Origin: Capillibacterium thermochitinicola
GTDB taxonomy: Bacteria > Bacillota > UBA4882 > UBA10575
Reading direction: 5' to 3'
Length of the DNA stretch: 64,000 nucleotides
Assembly (NCBI RefSeq): GCF_013664685.1
Contig: NZ_JAAKDE010000004.1
Location: forward strand, 62,001-126,000
Under the pieces are notes generated by a model. That model did no database searches. It was not told the origin of the DNA and was given only the letters and a program-made list of their open reading frames with translations. Below are positions 33,114-42,275 of the stretch, piece after piece. Made by a program: the position numbers and the translations under genes. The first letter of the stretch is position 1, and every line of letters begins with the position of its first letter.

Positions 33114-35537
33114 TCAGGTCCGGCATTCAACGGTTACGCGTTTTTGCCCGGGAAGAGCCCGGACCACCCGGCCGCTCACTTCTCCGCCCGTAACCGCCAG
33201 CCGGAAATCGCCGGACATCCGGTTGTCGATGGTTATTTCGTAAACGACACCCCGAAAGACTCTTTTGACCCGAACTGTTTTCAACTCCGGCGGGAGACAC
33301 GGGTCAATAATCAGCCCGTCAAAATCCGGGCGGATGCCGAGGATATGTTGGGTAACCGCCACGTACGCCCAGGCTGCGGTCCCGGTCAACCAGGAGTTTT
33401 TCGCCTCGCCGTGTCGTTTTGAATCGTCGCCGGCAATCATCTGGGCGTAAACATAGGGTTCCAACCGGTGAACATCACTGATTTCCTCACGGTATGCCGG
33501 GGTGATTTTTTTATAATAATTGAAGGCTTTCTCCGCCCGCTTCAACTTTGTCTCGGCAATCATTACCCATGGGTTATTATGACAAAAGATCCCGGCGTTT
33601 TCTTTCACCCCCGGCGGGTAGGAGGTGATCTCCCCCAGTTCTTTCCGGTAAGTTGTATAGGCCGGATAAAGCAGTTTAATTCCATGTGCTGTGGCCAGGT
33701 ATTTTTCGACCGCATCCAGGCTGCGGACGGCCGAACCGTCGTCCAAGCCTAACCCCGCCATGACGCAAAAGCCCTGGGGCTCAATGAAAATTTGCCCCTC
33801 GGCGTTTTCCTTACTGCCCACCTTTGCTCCCTGGTCATCATAGGCCCGTAAAAACCACTCCCCGTCATAGCCGTGTTCCATCACCGCTTTCCGCATCCGG
33901 TCAATCGCAACAGTTAACTCCCGCGCTTCCGCCGTTAAGTTTAACTTTTCACACAACCGGACATACTCGGGCGCAATGTAAAGAAAGATGGCCGCAATCA
34001 GCACCGACTCCGCCGTTTTCCCGTCTTTATTGACACAAGTCTGGAAAGACTCATCCGGATTTTCGGAAAAACAATTTAAATTAAGGCAATCATTCCAATC
34101 CGCGCGCCCGATGAGGGGCAGACCATGCGGTCCCAGATTGTTCAGGGTAAAGCGTAAGGAAGTTCGGAGGTGATCATGAAGCGTCGCGCAGGCCGAAGGT
34201 TGATCCGCATAGGGAACCTGTTCCGTCAAAATTCCATAATCTCCGGTTTCCTTGATGTAAGCTAAAACCGAATATAACAACCAGAGGGGATCATCGTTAA
34301 AGCCGCCGCCGATCTCTTCATTCCCCTTTTTGGTTAGCGGTTGATACTGGTGGTAGGCCCCGCCGTTACTGAACTGCGTAGCTGCCAGGTCCAAAATACG
34401 CTGTCGTGCCCGGTCCGGTACCATGTGCACAAAACCCAAAATGTCCTGATTCGAGTCGCGAAAACCAATTCCGCGGCCAATCCCGGACTCAAAATAAGAG
34501 GCACTCCGCGATAGGTTGAAGGTGGTCATGCATTGGTACGGGTTCCAAACGTTTACCATCCGGTTTAGTCTCGGATCATCACTTTCCACCTGATAGCCGC
34601 TTAATGTTTGCCCCCAATAATCTTTTAATTCCGCAAACGCCCTTGCCACCGCCGGGCCGGCTGCGAATTTCGCCATTATTTTTTTGGCCGGTTCTTTATT
34701 GATGACCCCCGTTTGCACAAACTTCGTTGCCGGGTCGTTTTCGACATAGCCCAGGACAAAGATTAATTCCCTCTCTTCCCCGGGCAAAAGCCGGAGGTCG
34801 AGACAGTGGGAGGCAATCGGCGCCCACCCGCAGGCCAGCGAGTTTTTGGGCTCACCGTCCATTACCACCTGGGGATTGTGCAAACCATGGTAAAGGCCGA
34901 GAAACTCTTCCCGGTCCGTATCAAAGCCGGTCAACGGATGATTAACCCCATAAAAGGCATAGTGGTTACGGCGTTCCCGGTATTCGGTCTTATGGTAGAT
35001 CACGCTGCCCTCCACTTCGACCTCGCCCGTGCTGTAATTCCGCTGAAAATTGGTCATGTCATCATAGGCGTTCCAAAGACAAAACTCGACAAAGGAGAAG
35101 AGACGGATCTGTTTCGCCGCTGCGGTCGTATTACGAAGGAGCAGCCGGTGTACTTCACAGTTTTCATCCAAAGGAACGAAATAAAGGACCTCCGCAGTTA
35201 ACCCGTTTTTTGCCCCGGTGATCTTGGTATAACCCAGACCATGGCGGCACTCATAATGATCCAACTTGGTCTGCACCGGTTGCCAAGTGGGTGTCCAAAT
35301 GGTTGCTTCGTCTTTGAGGTAGAAATAACGCCCTCCCGTATCAAGAGGGATGTTATTATAACGGTATCTGGTAATCCGTCTTAATCTCGCATCTTTATAA
35401 AAACAATAGCCGCCACCGGTGTTGGAGATTAAGCCGAAGAAGTCCTTCGTCCCAAGATAATTAATCCAGGGATAGGGCGTCTGCGGTGTAGTAATTACGT
35501 ATTCTTTTTTTTGGTCATCAAAATAGCCGAATCGCAA
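33114..35537 (-). CDS. cbpA: Cellobiose phosphorylase (GH94)
   Basis: An 807-residue enzyme converting cellobiose and phosphate to glucose and glucose 1-phosphate in the cytoplasm. It closely follows characterised clostridial cellobiose phosphorylases: [84 protein letters not shown], catalytic Asp in [14 protein letters not shown] and the C-terminal [12 protein letters not shown] and [11 protein letters not shown]. The length is the usual ~810 residues. The upstream binding protein and permeases presumably import the substrate. A terminator between them and this gene suggests partly separate expression. Confidence 0.9.
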   Translation of the reverse strand: MRFGYFDDQKKEYVITTPQTPYPWINYLGTKDFFGLISNTGGGYCFYKDARLRRITRYRYNNIPLDTGGRYFYLKDEATIWTPTWQPVQTKLDHYECRHGLGYTKITGAKNGLTAEVLYFVPLDENCEVHRLLLRNTTAAAKQIRLFSFVEFCLWNAYDDMTNFQRNYSTGEVEVEGSVIYHKTEYRERRNHYAFYGVNHPLTGFDTDREEFLGLYHGLHNPQVVMDGEPKNSLACGWAPIASHCLDLRLLPGEERELIFVLGYVENDPATKFVQTGVINKEPAKKIMAKFAAGPAVARAFAELKDYWGQTLSGYQVESDDPRLNRMVNVWNPYQCMTTFNLSRSASYFESGIGRGIGFRDSNQDILGFVHMVPDRARQRILDLAATQFSNGGAYHQYQPLTKKGNEEIGGGFNDDPLWLLYSVLAYIKETGDYGILTEQVPYADQPSACATLHDHLRTSLRFTLNNLGPHGLPLIGRADWNDCLNLNCFSENPDESFQTCVNKDGKTAESVLIAAIFLYIAPEYVRLCEKLNLTAEARELTVAIDRMRKAVMEHGYDGEWFLRAYDDQGAKVGSKENAEGQIFIEPQGFCVMAGLGLDDGSAVRSLDAVEKYLATAHGIKLLYPAYTTYRKELGEITSYPPGVKENAGIFCHNNPWVMIAETKLKRAEKAFNYYKKITPAYREEISDVHRLEPYVYAQMIAGDDSKRHGEAKNSWLTGTAAWAYVAVTQHILGIRPDFDGLIIDPCLPPELKTVRVKRVFRGVVYEITIDNRMSGDFRLAVTGGEVSGRVVRALPGQKRVTVECRT

Positions 35538-35623
35538 TCTCTTGCCCCTCCGTTTCTACTGCTTCTTTTATGAAAACAACGTCCCACTTGGAAAAGGGCT
35601 GCACCGTTACCCCTAATTTTTAA

Positions 35624-35655
35624 GGAAAAAGGGAAGAGCGTTTCCCGCTCTTCCC
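35624..35655 (-). terminator. Terminator or attenuator between binding protein and cbpA
   Basis: On the minus strand GGGAAGAGCG / CGCTCTTCCC is followed by TTTTTCC. It sits 17 bases after the binding-protein stop and may end or dampen transcription before the phosphorylase gene. Confidence 0.7.
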
Positions 35656-35671
35656 CGGCACGCTCTTCTCC

Positions 35672-36940
35672 TTACCTTTCCCGTTTCAAGACATCGTTGA
35701 CACGGTCGGCGGCCGCATTGAGATGTTTCTTCACCGTGTTTTCATCATAAGTGCCGTTCACGTATTCAGCCAGGATGTTTTTGAACTCCTGTTGCACGAT
35801 GTTCTCGATATCTCCCCAAGTTGCCAAAGGTGGATAAGCGGTCGCATATTCCAAAGTTGTCTTAAAGGTTTTCCAGACGCCGGACTCGTAGTAAGGATCA
35901 TTGTAGGCATCGATTGTTGCCGGCAGCATATGGGTCAGATTCTTCGTGTATTCCACCATGTTCTCGGTTTGGAGCAGGAATTTGGCCCACTCTTTCGCCG
36001 CCGCTTTATTCCGGCTCGCTTTCAGAATGGCCAAGTTACTACCACCGGAGAAGGACGCTTTACCCTTGGAACCGGCCGGCGGTTCAACCACGCCAAAGTT
36101 CAAACCCGGGTTTTGCTGCTCAATTCCAGCAATATTCCAGGGTCCCATGTAGCACATGGCCACGTTCCCATTGATAAAGGCCGCGTCGGCTTGGGGTTGA
36201 TCGTATTCGGCGCAAGCCGGCGAAGCGTATCCTCTTCTGACTAAATCCACATACCATTTCATCGATTTCACGCCAATCTCGTTATTGAAGATCGCCGCTT
36301 TGTTATCCTTGGTCAGCAGACTACCACCGTTCGCCCAGAGGATAATCGACCAGTTGTGCAAGAGGTCCCACGCATTGGTACCGGCCAGCGAAATGGCGCT
36401 GCCCTCGCCAAAGGTGGCCACAATCTTCTCCGCTACTTGGTAGAGTTCGTCATGGGTCCGCGGCGGCTGCACACCGGCCTTTTTAAACATATCTACATTA
36501 TAAAATAAGGCGCGGGTTTCTGCAAACCAGGGAATACCATAGCATTTGCCTTTATAGGTGGTCGATTCGTAGTTGGCTTTCATGAAGGCATCTTTACCGC
36601 CAAATTCACGGATGTCAATCTCCTCAAGTCCGCCGGTCGCAGCTAACTGCGGATTCCAAGTGGTTCCCACTTGAAAGACGTCTACACCCTCACCCGTAAC
36701 GATCGCGGTCGAAATCCGCTGCCAAGCCACATCCCAACCGACAATCTCCAGGTTGACTCTAACCCCGGTTTTGGCCTGGAATTCTCTGGCCTTCGCCTCA
36801 ATCCAGGGGATGTGCGTCTCGTCCGGAGCGTTGGGCATCGCCCAGAAGGTAATGGTTGCGGTCTGCCCAGCTATTGTCATCGATGTCACAAAAACGATAC
36901 AAAACACCAACCACAAAACAAGACTAACCTTTTTCTTCAC
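35672..36940 (-). CDS. ABC transporter sugar-binding protein
   Basis: A 422-residue extracellular solute-binding protein (MalE/UgpB type). It has a signal peptide (VKKKVSLVLWLVFCIVFVTS), an N-terminal lobe (ITFWAMPNAPDETHIPWIEA), the hinge/ligand region YGIPWFAETRALFYNVDMFK and the C-terminal region AAKEWAKFLLQTENMVEYTK. The start is GTG 36940, with GAGGAGG 8 bases upstream; the upstream in-frame ATG has no site. There is no lipobox Cys, so in a diderm it would be a free periplasmic protein. It follows both permease genes, an order less usual than binding protein first. Confidence 0.88.
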   Translation of the reverse strand: MKKKVSLVLWLVFCIVFVTSMTIAGQTATITFWAMPNAPDETHIPWIEAKAREFQAKTGVRVNLEIVGWDVAWQRISTAIVTGEGVDVFQVGTTWNPQLAATGGLEEIDIREFGGKDAFMKANYESTTYKGKCYGIPWFAETRALFYNVDMFKKAGVQPPRTHDELYQVAEKIVATFGEGSAISLAGTNAWDLLHNWSIILWANGGSLLTKDNKAAIFNNEIGVKSMKWYVDLVRRGYASPACAEYDQPQADAAFINGNVAMCYMGPWNIAGIEQQNPGLNFGVVEPPAGSKGKASFSGGSNLAILKASRNKAAAKEWAKFLLQTENMVEYTKNLTHMLPATIDAYNDPYYESGVWKTFKTTLEYATAYPPLATWGDIENIVQQEFKNILAEYVNGTYDENTVKKHLNAAADRVNDVLKRER

Positions 36941-37042
36941 CGTAATACCCTCCTCATCTTTTTTTTCAATACTTTTATTCTGGTGGTCAACCAAGAAAAA
37001 CCCTCATCCCTCCTTTTCCGGCATAGATTCTACCGCTTCCGG

Positions 37043-37972
37043 TCAGCCCTTGGTCGCGCCACTGACCAGTCCTTCCACAATCTGGCGTTGCATTAATGTA
37101 AAGAGAATTAATACTGGTAAGGACACCAAAATACAGGCGGCCATCATCCCTGCCCACCGGGCTTGTTGTTGTGTAATATACTCTAAGATTCCCACCGCCA
37201 CCGTTTTGGTTTCCCGCCCCGTTAAAATAGAGGCGAAAAGGACTTCATTCCAAGCCATGATAAAGGAATAGATGCCGACGGCCACGATGCCCGGTGTCGA
37301 TAAAGGTATGATCACCCGGAAAAGAGCCCCCGTCTTGGAACAACCATCAATTTGCGCCTGTTCATCGATCTCCCGGGGTACCGTGTCCAAAAAGTTTCTG
37401 AGCATCAAAATACTAAAAGGCAGGGCAAACGTGGTATAAGTTAAAATCATGCCCGGATAGGTGTTACGCAGTTGTAGGCCTAAATACCGGTTGACGAGGG
37501 TGAAAAGGATAAAATACGGAATCAGGAAAGAGATCCCCGGAAACATCTGAGTGGCCGCCACCCCTAAAGTAAAAACTTGTTTCCCTCTAAATCTATAGCG
37601 GGATAAAGCATAAGCGGCACTGACACTGATCAAAATCGAGAAGAACATACTGCCAAAACTGATAATCAGACTGTTACGAAAATAGTCAAGCATGCGAACG
37701 GTTTTGTTCACATTGGCGTAGTTTTCCAAGGTGAAGGTGCGCGGGATCCACCGGGGTTCCAGGCCTGGGCGCATTACATCGGCCGCTTGGATCTCCAAAG
37801 TGGTTTTAAACGAACCGGAAACCATCCAAAAATATGGGCCTAATACAAACAGCAGAACAAGAACGACCCCCGCATACAGCAAGATTCTTAAAACTGTTTC
37901 CTTTCTCAGTGGCCGCTTCCCGGCTTGGATCTCCATCCGCAGCGGCACCCCTTTTTTCTCCTCAACTTTCAT
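37043..37972 (-). CDS. ABC sugar permease, MalG type
   Basis: A protein of about 309 residues with six predicted membrane segments, the first at ILLYAGVVLVLLFVLGPYFW. The cytoplasmic EAA loop reads PREIDEQAQIDGCSKTGALF with the following IIPLSTPG. It ends MQRQIVEGLVSGATKG, the normal MalG-type C-terminus. ATG 37972 has GGGGGG upstream and overlaps the end of the first permease gene by 11 bases, so translation is probably coupled. It forms the membrane channel with the next protein; the ATPase is not encoded here and is presumably shared. Confidence 0.88.
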   Translation of the reverse strand: MKVEEKKGVPLRMEIQAGKRPLRKETVLRILLYAGVVLVLLFVLGPYFWMVSGSFKTTLEIQAADVMRPGLEPRWIPRTFTLENYANVNKTVRMLDYFRNSLIISFGSMFFSILISVSAAYALSRYRFRGKQVFTLGVAATQMFPGISFLIPYFILFTLVNRYLGLQLRNTYPGMILTYTTFALPFSILMLRNFLDTVPREIDEQAQIDGCSKTGALFRVIIPLSTPGIVAVGIYSFIMAWNEVLFASILTGRETKTVAVGILEYITQQQARWAGMMAACILVSLPVLILFTLMQRQIVEGLVSGATKG

Positions 37973-38864
37973 GACCAGCCCCCCTTTTGATCCGCAAAGC
38001 AAATACGGTCAAAATCAAAATAATCCCCATTAAAACGACGGACATCGCCGAACCCATACCGTAATTCAAATTGCTAAAGGCTTCCTGAAGAATAAAGGTG
38101 GAGGGAACATGGGCTTTACCCGGATCGCTGCCCAGCATTATATAGAATTGGTTAAAGGCGTGAAAATTCCAGATCACATTCAGGACCAGCAATGTTTTCG
38201 TGACAGGGAGTAACAAGGGGAAGGTAACATGTTTAAACTGTTGCCATGGCGTGGCCCCGTCAATTTTGGCAACTTCGTAAAGTTCAAGGGGAATCCCCTG
38301 CAAACCGGCGAGGAGAATGAGGCAGGCAAAAGGCCACCCTTTCCAGATGCTGGCGACGATAACCGCAAATAAAGCTCGGTCGCCGACCAACCAGATCAAA
38401 GGCTCTTTAACCAGGCCCAGTTTTAAGAGATACTTATTGACCAAGCCAATCCGGGCTTGGAAAATAAAGCGCCAAACGTTGTAAGCCACCGAATCCGGTG
38501 TGATATAGGGCAAAAGAATTAAACCACGGACATACGTCCGGCCAACAAACTTGCGGTTTAACAACAGGGCAACCGCTAAGCCAATCAGATATCCGGCGGG
38601 GATCGTCACCAACCCATAGATAATCACCGTATAAATCGAGCGCAAATATTTGGCCCCCACGGCAAACTGGCCGCTGAATATTTTGCTAAAATTCTCAAAC
38701 CCGACAAAAGGGGCCTTGGTCCACTGCGCTAAAGTGTAAACATTAAGATCTAAAAGACTAATGTACGCGCCCCAGATGATCGGTATGGCATGGACGAACA
38801 ACATACAGATGAGGGCCGGTAACACTAGTAAATAGACGCCTCTTTTCGCTTTAAAATGTGGCAT
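37962..38864 (-). CDS. ABC sugar permease, MalF type
   Basis: A 300-residue permease with membrane segments starting at VYLLVLPALICMLFVHAIPI. The EAA loop is IPLELYEVAKIDGATPWQQF followed by KHVTFPLLLP. ATG 38864 is chosen for its strong AAAGGAGGAGG; the in-frame extension of 42 residues upstream would cross the promoter and operator and is not conserved. It is the first gene of the cellobiose module. Confidence 0.88.
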   Translation of the reverse strand: MPHFKAKRGVYLLVLPALICMLFVHAIPIIWGAYISLLDLNVYTLAQWTKAPFVGFENFSKIFSGQFAVGAKYLRSIYTVIIYGLVTIPAGYLIGLAVALLLNRKFVGRTYVRGLILLPYITPDSVAYNVWRFIFQARIGLVNKYLLKLGLVKEPLIWLVGDRALFAVIVASIWKGWPFACLILLAGLQGIPLELYEVAKIDGATPWQQFKHVTFPLLLPVTKTLLVLNVIWNFHAFNQFYIMLGSDPGKAHVPSTFILQEAFSNLNYGMGSAMSVVLMGIILILTVFALRIKRGAGHES

Positions 38865-38895
38865 ATTTCCTCCTCCCTTAAAAGGCAAAAACTGT

Positions 38896-38911
38896 ATGAC
38901 ATCGTTGTCAT
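38896..38911. promoter_or_regulatory. LacI/CcpA-type operator over the transporter start site
   Basis: ATGACATCGTTGTCAT: arms ATGACA/TGTCAT around a central TCGT, matching the general CG-centred LacI-family operator and close to the catabolite-response consensus. It lies just downstream of the -10 at 38916-38921 and so covers the transcription start. Either the LacI protein of this module or a CcpA homologue could bind. Confidence 0.7.
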
Positions 38912-38915
38912 CTCT

Positions 38916-38924
38916 ATTATAGCA
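38916..38924 (-). promoter_or_regulatory. Extended -10 promoter of the cellobiose transporter operon
   Basis: On the minus strand TGCTATAAT is a perfect extended -10 element. The -35 region is poor (TTTAGT), as is common with extended -10 promoters. It stands about 50 bases before the first permease gene. Confidence 0.65.
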
Positions 38925-39048
38925 TAGTTCATCTCGCCAACTAAATCCCTTGTCGGTTAATCCAGCCAAATCTTCCCTTTTTCTCTTCACTTTCCACTTC
39001 TTTACTACCTATTACTAACTTTTTTACTTTTTTGTAATCTAATCTGAC

Positions 39049-39084
39049 AAAAAAAAGGAGCCGCCCGCGCCAAGCGGCGGCTCC
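39049..39084 (-). terminator. Rho-independent terminator of the Re-citrate-synthase-like gene
   Basis: On the minus strand GGAGCCGCC / GGCGGCTCC ends in a T8 tract, 24 bases after the stop. Confidence 0.85.
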
Positions 39085-39107
39085 GTCGGTAAAACACTTA
39101 ATTCTGT

Positions 39108-40511
39108 TTATTCTGCCTTAAGATTGGAATCAGCCGATAATTCTTTCCACAAATCGGGTGTTTCGGTTTTGATCACTACCTCCAGTTCCTCATCGCCGAT
39201 CACCGTGTTACGCCCTTCCGCATATTCCCGGTCAACCCATTCTTTAATCTTTTGGATGCGGGGGTCCTTTTTATCAATGCGTTTTTCCCCTTTGAGGTTA
39301 AAATGCTGATTAATCCAGAAGGCAATGCCCGCCGCACCGGAAGACTGGTTGATCGCCACGACCACGGGGCGATTCAAGAGTTTTTCCGTATTAAAGATGT
39401 TGTAGATCTCTTCATCTTTCAAAAGACCGTCGGCATGAATCCCCGCCCGGGTAAAATTGAAGTAGCGTCCGACGAACGGCGTCATCGGCGGGATTTTATA
39501 ATTCAATTCCTTGGTGTAGTACTCGGCAATCTCGGTAATCACCGTCGGGTCCATCCCATCCAGGGTGCCACGGAGGGCAGCATACTCAAAAACCATCGCC
39601 TCCAGCGGACAATTCCCGGTTCTTTCGCCAATTCCCAATAAGGTGCAGTTCACCCCGGAACAACCGTAAAGCCAAGCGGTGCCGGCGTTGGCCACCGCAC
39701 GGTAAAAATCGTTATGACCATGCCACTCCAATTGTTCGCTGGGAATCCCCGCATGGTGCCATAAGCCGTAAATGATCCCTGGAACACTGCGGGGTAAGGC
39801 GACGCCGGGATAATTAACCCCAAAACCCATCGTGTCACAAGCCCGGATCTTAATCGGGATCCCGCTTTCTTCGGAGAGTTTGTTCAGTTCAATGGCGAAG
39901 GGAACCACAAAACCGTAAAAGTCAGCCCGGGTGATGTCTTCCAGGTGGACCCGGGGAATGATCCCGATCTCCAGCGCGGCTTTGACAATAGAGAGGTACT
40001 TTTCCATGGCTTGCTTCCGCGTTAACTTTAGTTTGTTAAAGATGTGATAGTCGGAAGCACTGGCCAGGATCCCCGTTTCTTTGATCCCCATCTGTTTAAC
40101 CAGCTGAAAATCTTCCTTCACAGCCCGGATCCAACCGGTGATCTGGGGATACTCGTAGCCCAGCTCCATACAACGTTCAACTGCTTCTTTGTCTTTCTTG
40201 CTGTAGAGGAAGAATTCGCACTGGCGAATAATGCCCTTCGGACCGCCCAGTTTGTGCAACAACTTATACAGGTGCACAATCTGCTCCACCGTATAAGGTT
40301 CGCGCGCCTGCTGCCCATCGCGGAAGGTTGTATCAGTAATCCAGATCTCCTTCGGAGGGCGCATCGGCACATGGCGGTGGTTAAACGGGATCTTCGGCAC
40401 TTCATCATAATTATACAAATGCCGGTAGAGATTAGGCTCTTTCACATCCTGCAACATATATTGGTAGGCCCGTTGTTCCAACGTATTACTTCGCTCGTTA
40501 AATTCCAGCAT
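39108..40511 (-). CDS. Re-citrate-synthase-like DRE-TIM metallolyase
   Basis: A 467-residue enzyme of the isopropylmalate/homocitrate synthase superfamily. Catalytic signatures are DTTFRDGQQAREPYTVEQI, PRVHLEDITRADFYG and the metal-binding EWHGHNDFYRAV, followed by ERTGNCPLEAMVFEYA. The sequence around LLHKLGGPKGIIRQCEFFLY and the ~450-residue length match clostridial Re-citrate synthases, which make citrate from oxaloacetate and acetyl-CoA with R-specificity, and not LeuA proteins; there is no C-terminal LeuA regulatory domain. An alternative is a homocitrate- or citramalate-type activity. It is a single gene between two terminators. Confidence 0.7.
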   Translation of the reverse strand: MLEFNERSNTLEQRAYQYMLQDVKEPNLYRHLYNYDEVPKIPFNHRHVPMRPPKEIWITDTTFRDGQQAREPYTVEQIVHLYKLLHKLGGPKGIIRQCEFFLYSKKDKEAVERCMELGYEYPQITGWIRAVKEDFQLVKQMGIKETGILASASDYHIFNKLKLTRKQAMEKYLSIVKAALEIGIIPRVHLEDITRADFYGFVVPFAIELNKLSEESGIPIKIRACDTMGFGVNYPGVALPRSVPGIIYGLWHHAGIPSEQLEWHGHNDFYRAVANAGTAWLYGCSGVNCTLLGIGERTGNCPLEAMVFEYAALRGTLDGMDPTVITEIAEYYTKELNYKIPPMTPFVGRYFNFTRAGIHADGLLKDEEIYNIFNTEKLLNRPVVVAINQSSGAAGIAFWINQHFNLKGEKRIDKKDPRIQKIKEWVDREYAEGRNTVIGDEELEVVIKTETPDLWKELSADSNLKAE

Positions 40512-40634
40512 CTCGTCACCTCCGAGGTTATTTCTATCGATTATATCATCTTTTTTACCATAAATCCCTAGACCGCGCCAAGTATTAAGTATACATTCAA
40601 TTTTTACCTTATCTTCTTTTTCCCCAATTATTAC

Positions 40635-40668
40635 AAAAAAAGTTGGTTACTTTTCCGTAACCAACTTT
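40635..40668 (-). terminator. Terminator of the nfeD-floA transcript
   Basis: On the minus strand AAAGTTGGTTAC / GTAACCAACTTT is a perfect 12-bp stem ending in a T-run, 31 bases after the stop of the acidic membrane-anchored protein. Confidence 0.85.
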
Positions 40669-40698
40669 CCCGCAATTTGCCCGTGGACCTATATCACC

Positions 40699-41208
40699 TC
40701 AGAGACGCCGCCGCCAAGGAACAGTCCGCCAATCCGGCCTGGGCAGGGCATGCGCCAAAACAAGCGCATCGTAAAGTAAACGGTCGTCGATCCCCCGCCC
40801 GTCGAGAGCTTCCGTTTCCTCTTCTTCATCAGCATCGGTATAGGAGGCAACTCCCAAGTCTTTCCCGTCCAACTCCTCCTGTTGGTCGAAAAGCCAATCC
40901 TCCCTCTCATCCGCTACCATCCTCACCTGTTCTGGTGCCGAATCCGCCAGTTGGTCTGGTTCACTCATCTCTGTGGGAAGCGGACCCATCTCCGGCTCTG
41001 TTTTGGGTAAGGTTTTGGGCGGTTCATTTTCTTCAGCCCACTCCTCCATCAGGATGGGAGGAAAGGAAAAGGGTTTTCCCGGCGGGAGTGGCCGGTTCCC
41101 TTCTTTGCCGGGCTTTACAGGTCGGGAAGGGTTTTGTTCCTTCATTAACTTTTCCAGAATATTCCCCAGCAAAGAAAAGGCCAAAAATAGAAACCAAATC
41201 CACCCCAT
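40699..41208 (-). CDS. Membrane-anchored Pro/Glu-rich hypothetical protein
   Basis: A 169-residue protein with a single N-terminal hydrophobic anchor (MGWIWFLFLAFSLLGNILEK) followed by a Pro-rich, acidic, probably disordered region (LPKTEPEMGPLPTEMSEPDQ) and a short helical end containing LLYDALVLAHALPRPDW. I recognise no family. It begins 11 bases after the floA stop with a good AGGAG, so it is the last gene of the nfeD-floA operon and may be a partner of the flotillin. The C-terminal LLYDALVLAHALPRP piece looks like a short interaction helix. Confidence 0.65.
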   Translation of the reverse strand: MGWIWFLFLAFSLLGNILEKLMKEQNPSRPVKPGKEGNRPLPPGKPFSFPPILMEEWAEENEPPKTLPKTEPEMGPLPTEMSEPDQLADSAPEQVRMVADEREDWLFDQQEELDGKDLGVASYTDADEEEETEALDGRGIDDRLLYDALVLAHALPRPDWRTVPWRRRL

Positions 41209-41219
41209 CTAATCCACTC

Positions 41220-42209
41220 CTATTTTTTTAGCTCATCGGCGGAGTCGCTCGGCCGCGTCCCTTTGCCGATGGCATCCCGCATCGCCGTATCGGCCTGGAT
41301 ATTCTGGAGCTGGTAGTAGTCCATGACCCCAATCTTTCCGGAGCGCAGCGCTTCCGCCAATGCCCGTGGTACCTCGGCCTCGGCTTCAACCACCCGGGCC
41401 CGCATCTCTTGAACCATGGCTTTCATCTCCTGCTCCCGCGCCAGAGCCGCAAACCGGCGCTCCGACGCTTTGGCTTGCGCGATGTTCTTATCGGCCTCCG
41501 CTTGGTCGATCTGGAGTTTGGCCCCAATATTCCGGCCCACATCCACGTCGGCAATGTCAATGGAGAGGATCTCGAAGGCGGTTCCGGCATCCAGTCCTTT
41601 TTCCAATACCGTCTGGGAGATCCGATCCGGGTTCTCAAGAACATCTTTATGACTTTCCGCCGAACCTACTGTCGTGACAATCCCTTCCCCGACCCGCGCT
41701 ATAATCGTAGCTTCACCGGCACCTCCAACGAGGCGATCAATGTTGGCGCGGACGGTAACCCGGGCTTTTGCCTTAAGTTCAATGCCGTCTTTCGCCACCG
41801 CCGAGATCTCCGGAGTCTCGATCACCCGCGGGTTAACACTCATCTGCACCGCTTCCAACACGTTTCGTCCGGCCAGATCAATGGCCGCCGCCCGTTCGAA
41901 GGTCAAATTGATCTCCGCCCGTTGGGCCGCGATCAAAGCATCGATCACCCGGTCCACATTCCCACCGGCTAAATAATGGGCCTCCAGTTTATCCACCGTG
42001 ATCTCCAGTCCGGCTTTCTCCGCCTTAATCATCGGCAAGACAATCCGGGCGGGCGGAACCCTTCTTAAACGCATGGCAAAAAGGGTCCAGATCCGAATGT
42101 TAACCCCGGCCGCCAGGGCGGAAATCCATAAGCCCACCGGGATAAAATTGAAGAAAAGAAGGACAAAAACGATCACCAACGCCAACCCGAAGATCGAGAA
42201 CAACTCCAT
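41220..42209 (-). CDS. floA: Flotillin-like protein FloA
   Basis: A 329-residue protein with one N-terminal membrane hairpin ([20 protein letters not shown]), the SPFH/band-7-like region ([40 protein letters not shown]) and a long helical part rich in Ala and Glu ([20 protein letters not shown]). It matches Bacillus FloA (YqfA), which scaffolds membrane microdomains. NfeD is encoded upstream with a 66-base gap, as in Bacillus (yqeZ-yqfA). Confidence 0.92.
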   Translation of the reverse strand: MELFSIFGLALVIVFVLLFFNFIPVGLWISALAAGVNIRIWTLFAMRLRRVPPARIVLPMIKAEKAGLEITVDKLEAHYLAGGNVDRVIDALIAAQRAEINLTFERAAAIDLAGRNVLEAVQMSVNPRVIETPEISAVAKDGIELKAKARVTVRANIDRLVGGAGEATIIARVGEGIVTTVGSAESHKDVLENPDRISQTVLEKGLDAGTAFEILSIDIADVDVGRNIGAKLQIDQAEADKNIAQAKASERRFAALAREQEMKAMVQEMRARVVEAEAEVPRALAEALRSGKIGVMDYYQLQNIQADTAMRDAIGKGTRPSDSADELKK

Positions 42210-42275
42210 TCAACAACACCCCATTCCATATTTATTCAATTACGTTGCCTTTTGTAAGAAGCTCCATTGGTAATT

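Noticed and set aside
35723-36244. 173-codon plus-strand ORF opposite the sugar-binding protein
   Set aside because: It is antisense to a complete binding-protein gene, with no ribosome binding site.
38865-38990. Forty-two-residue N-terminal extension of the MalF-type permease
   Set aside because: It would be translated from across the promoter and operator, and the strong AAAGGAGGAGG at ~38870 marks the real start.
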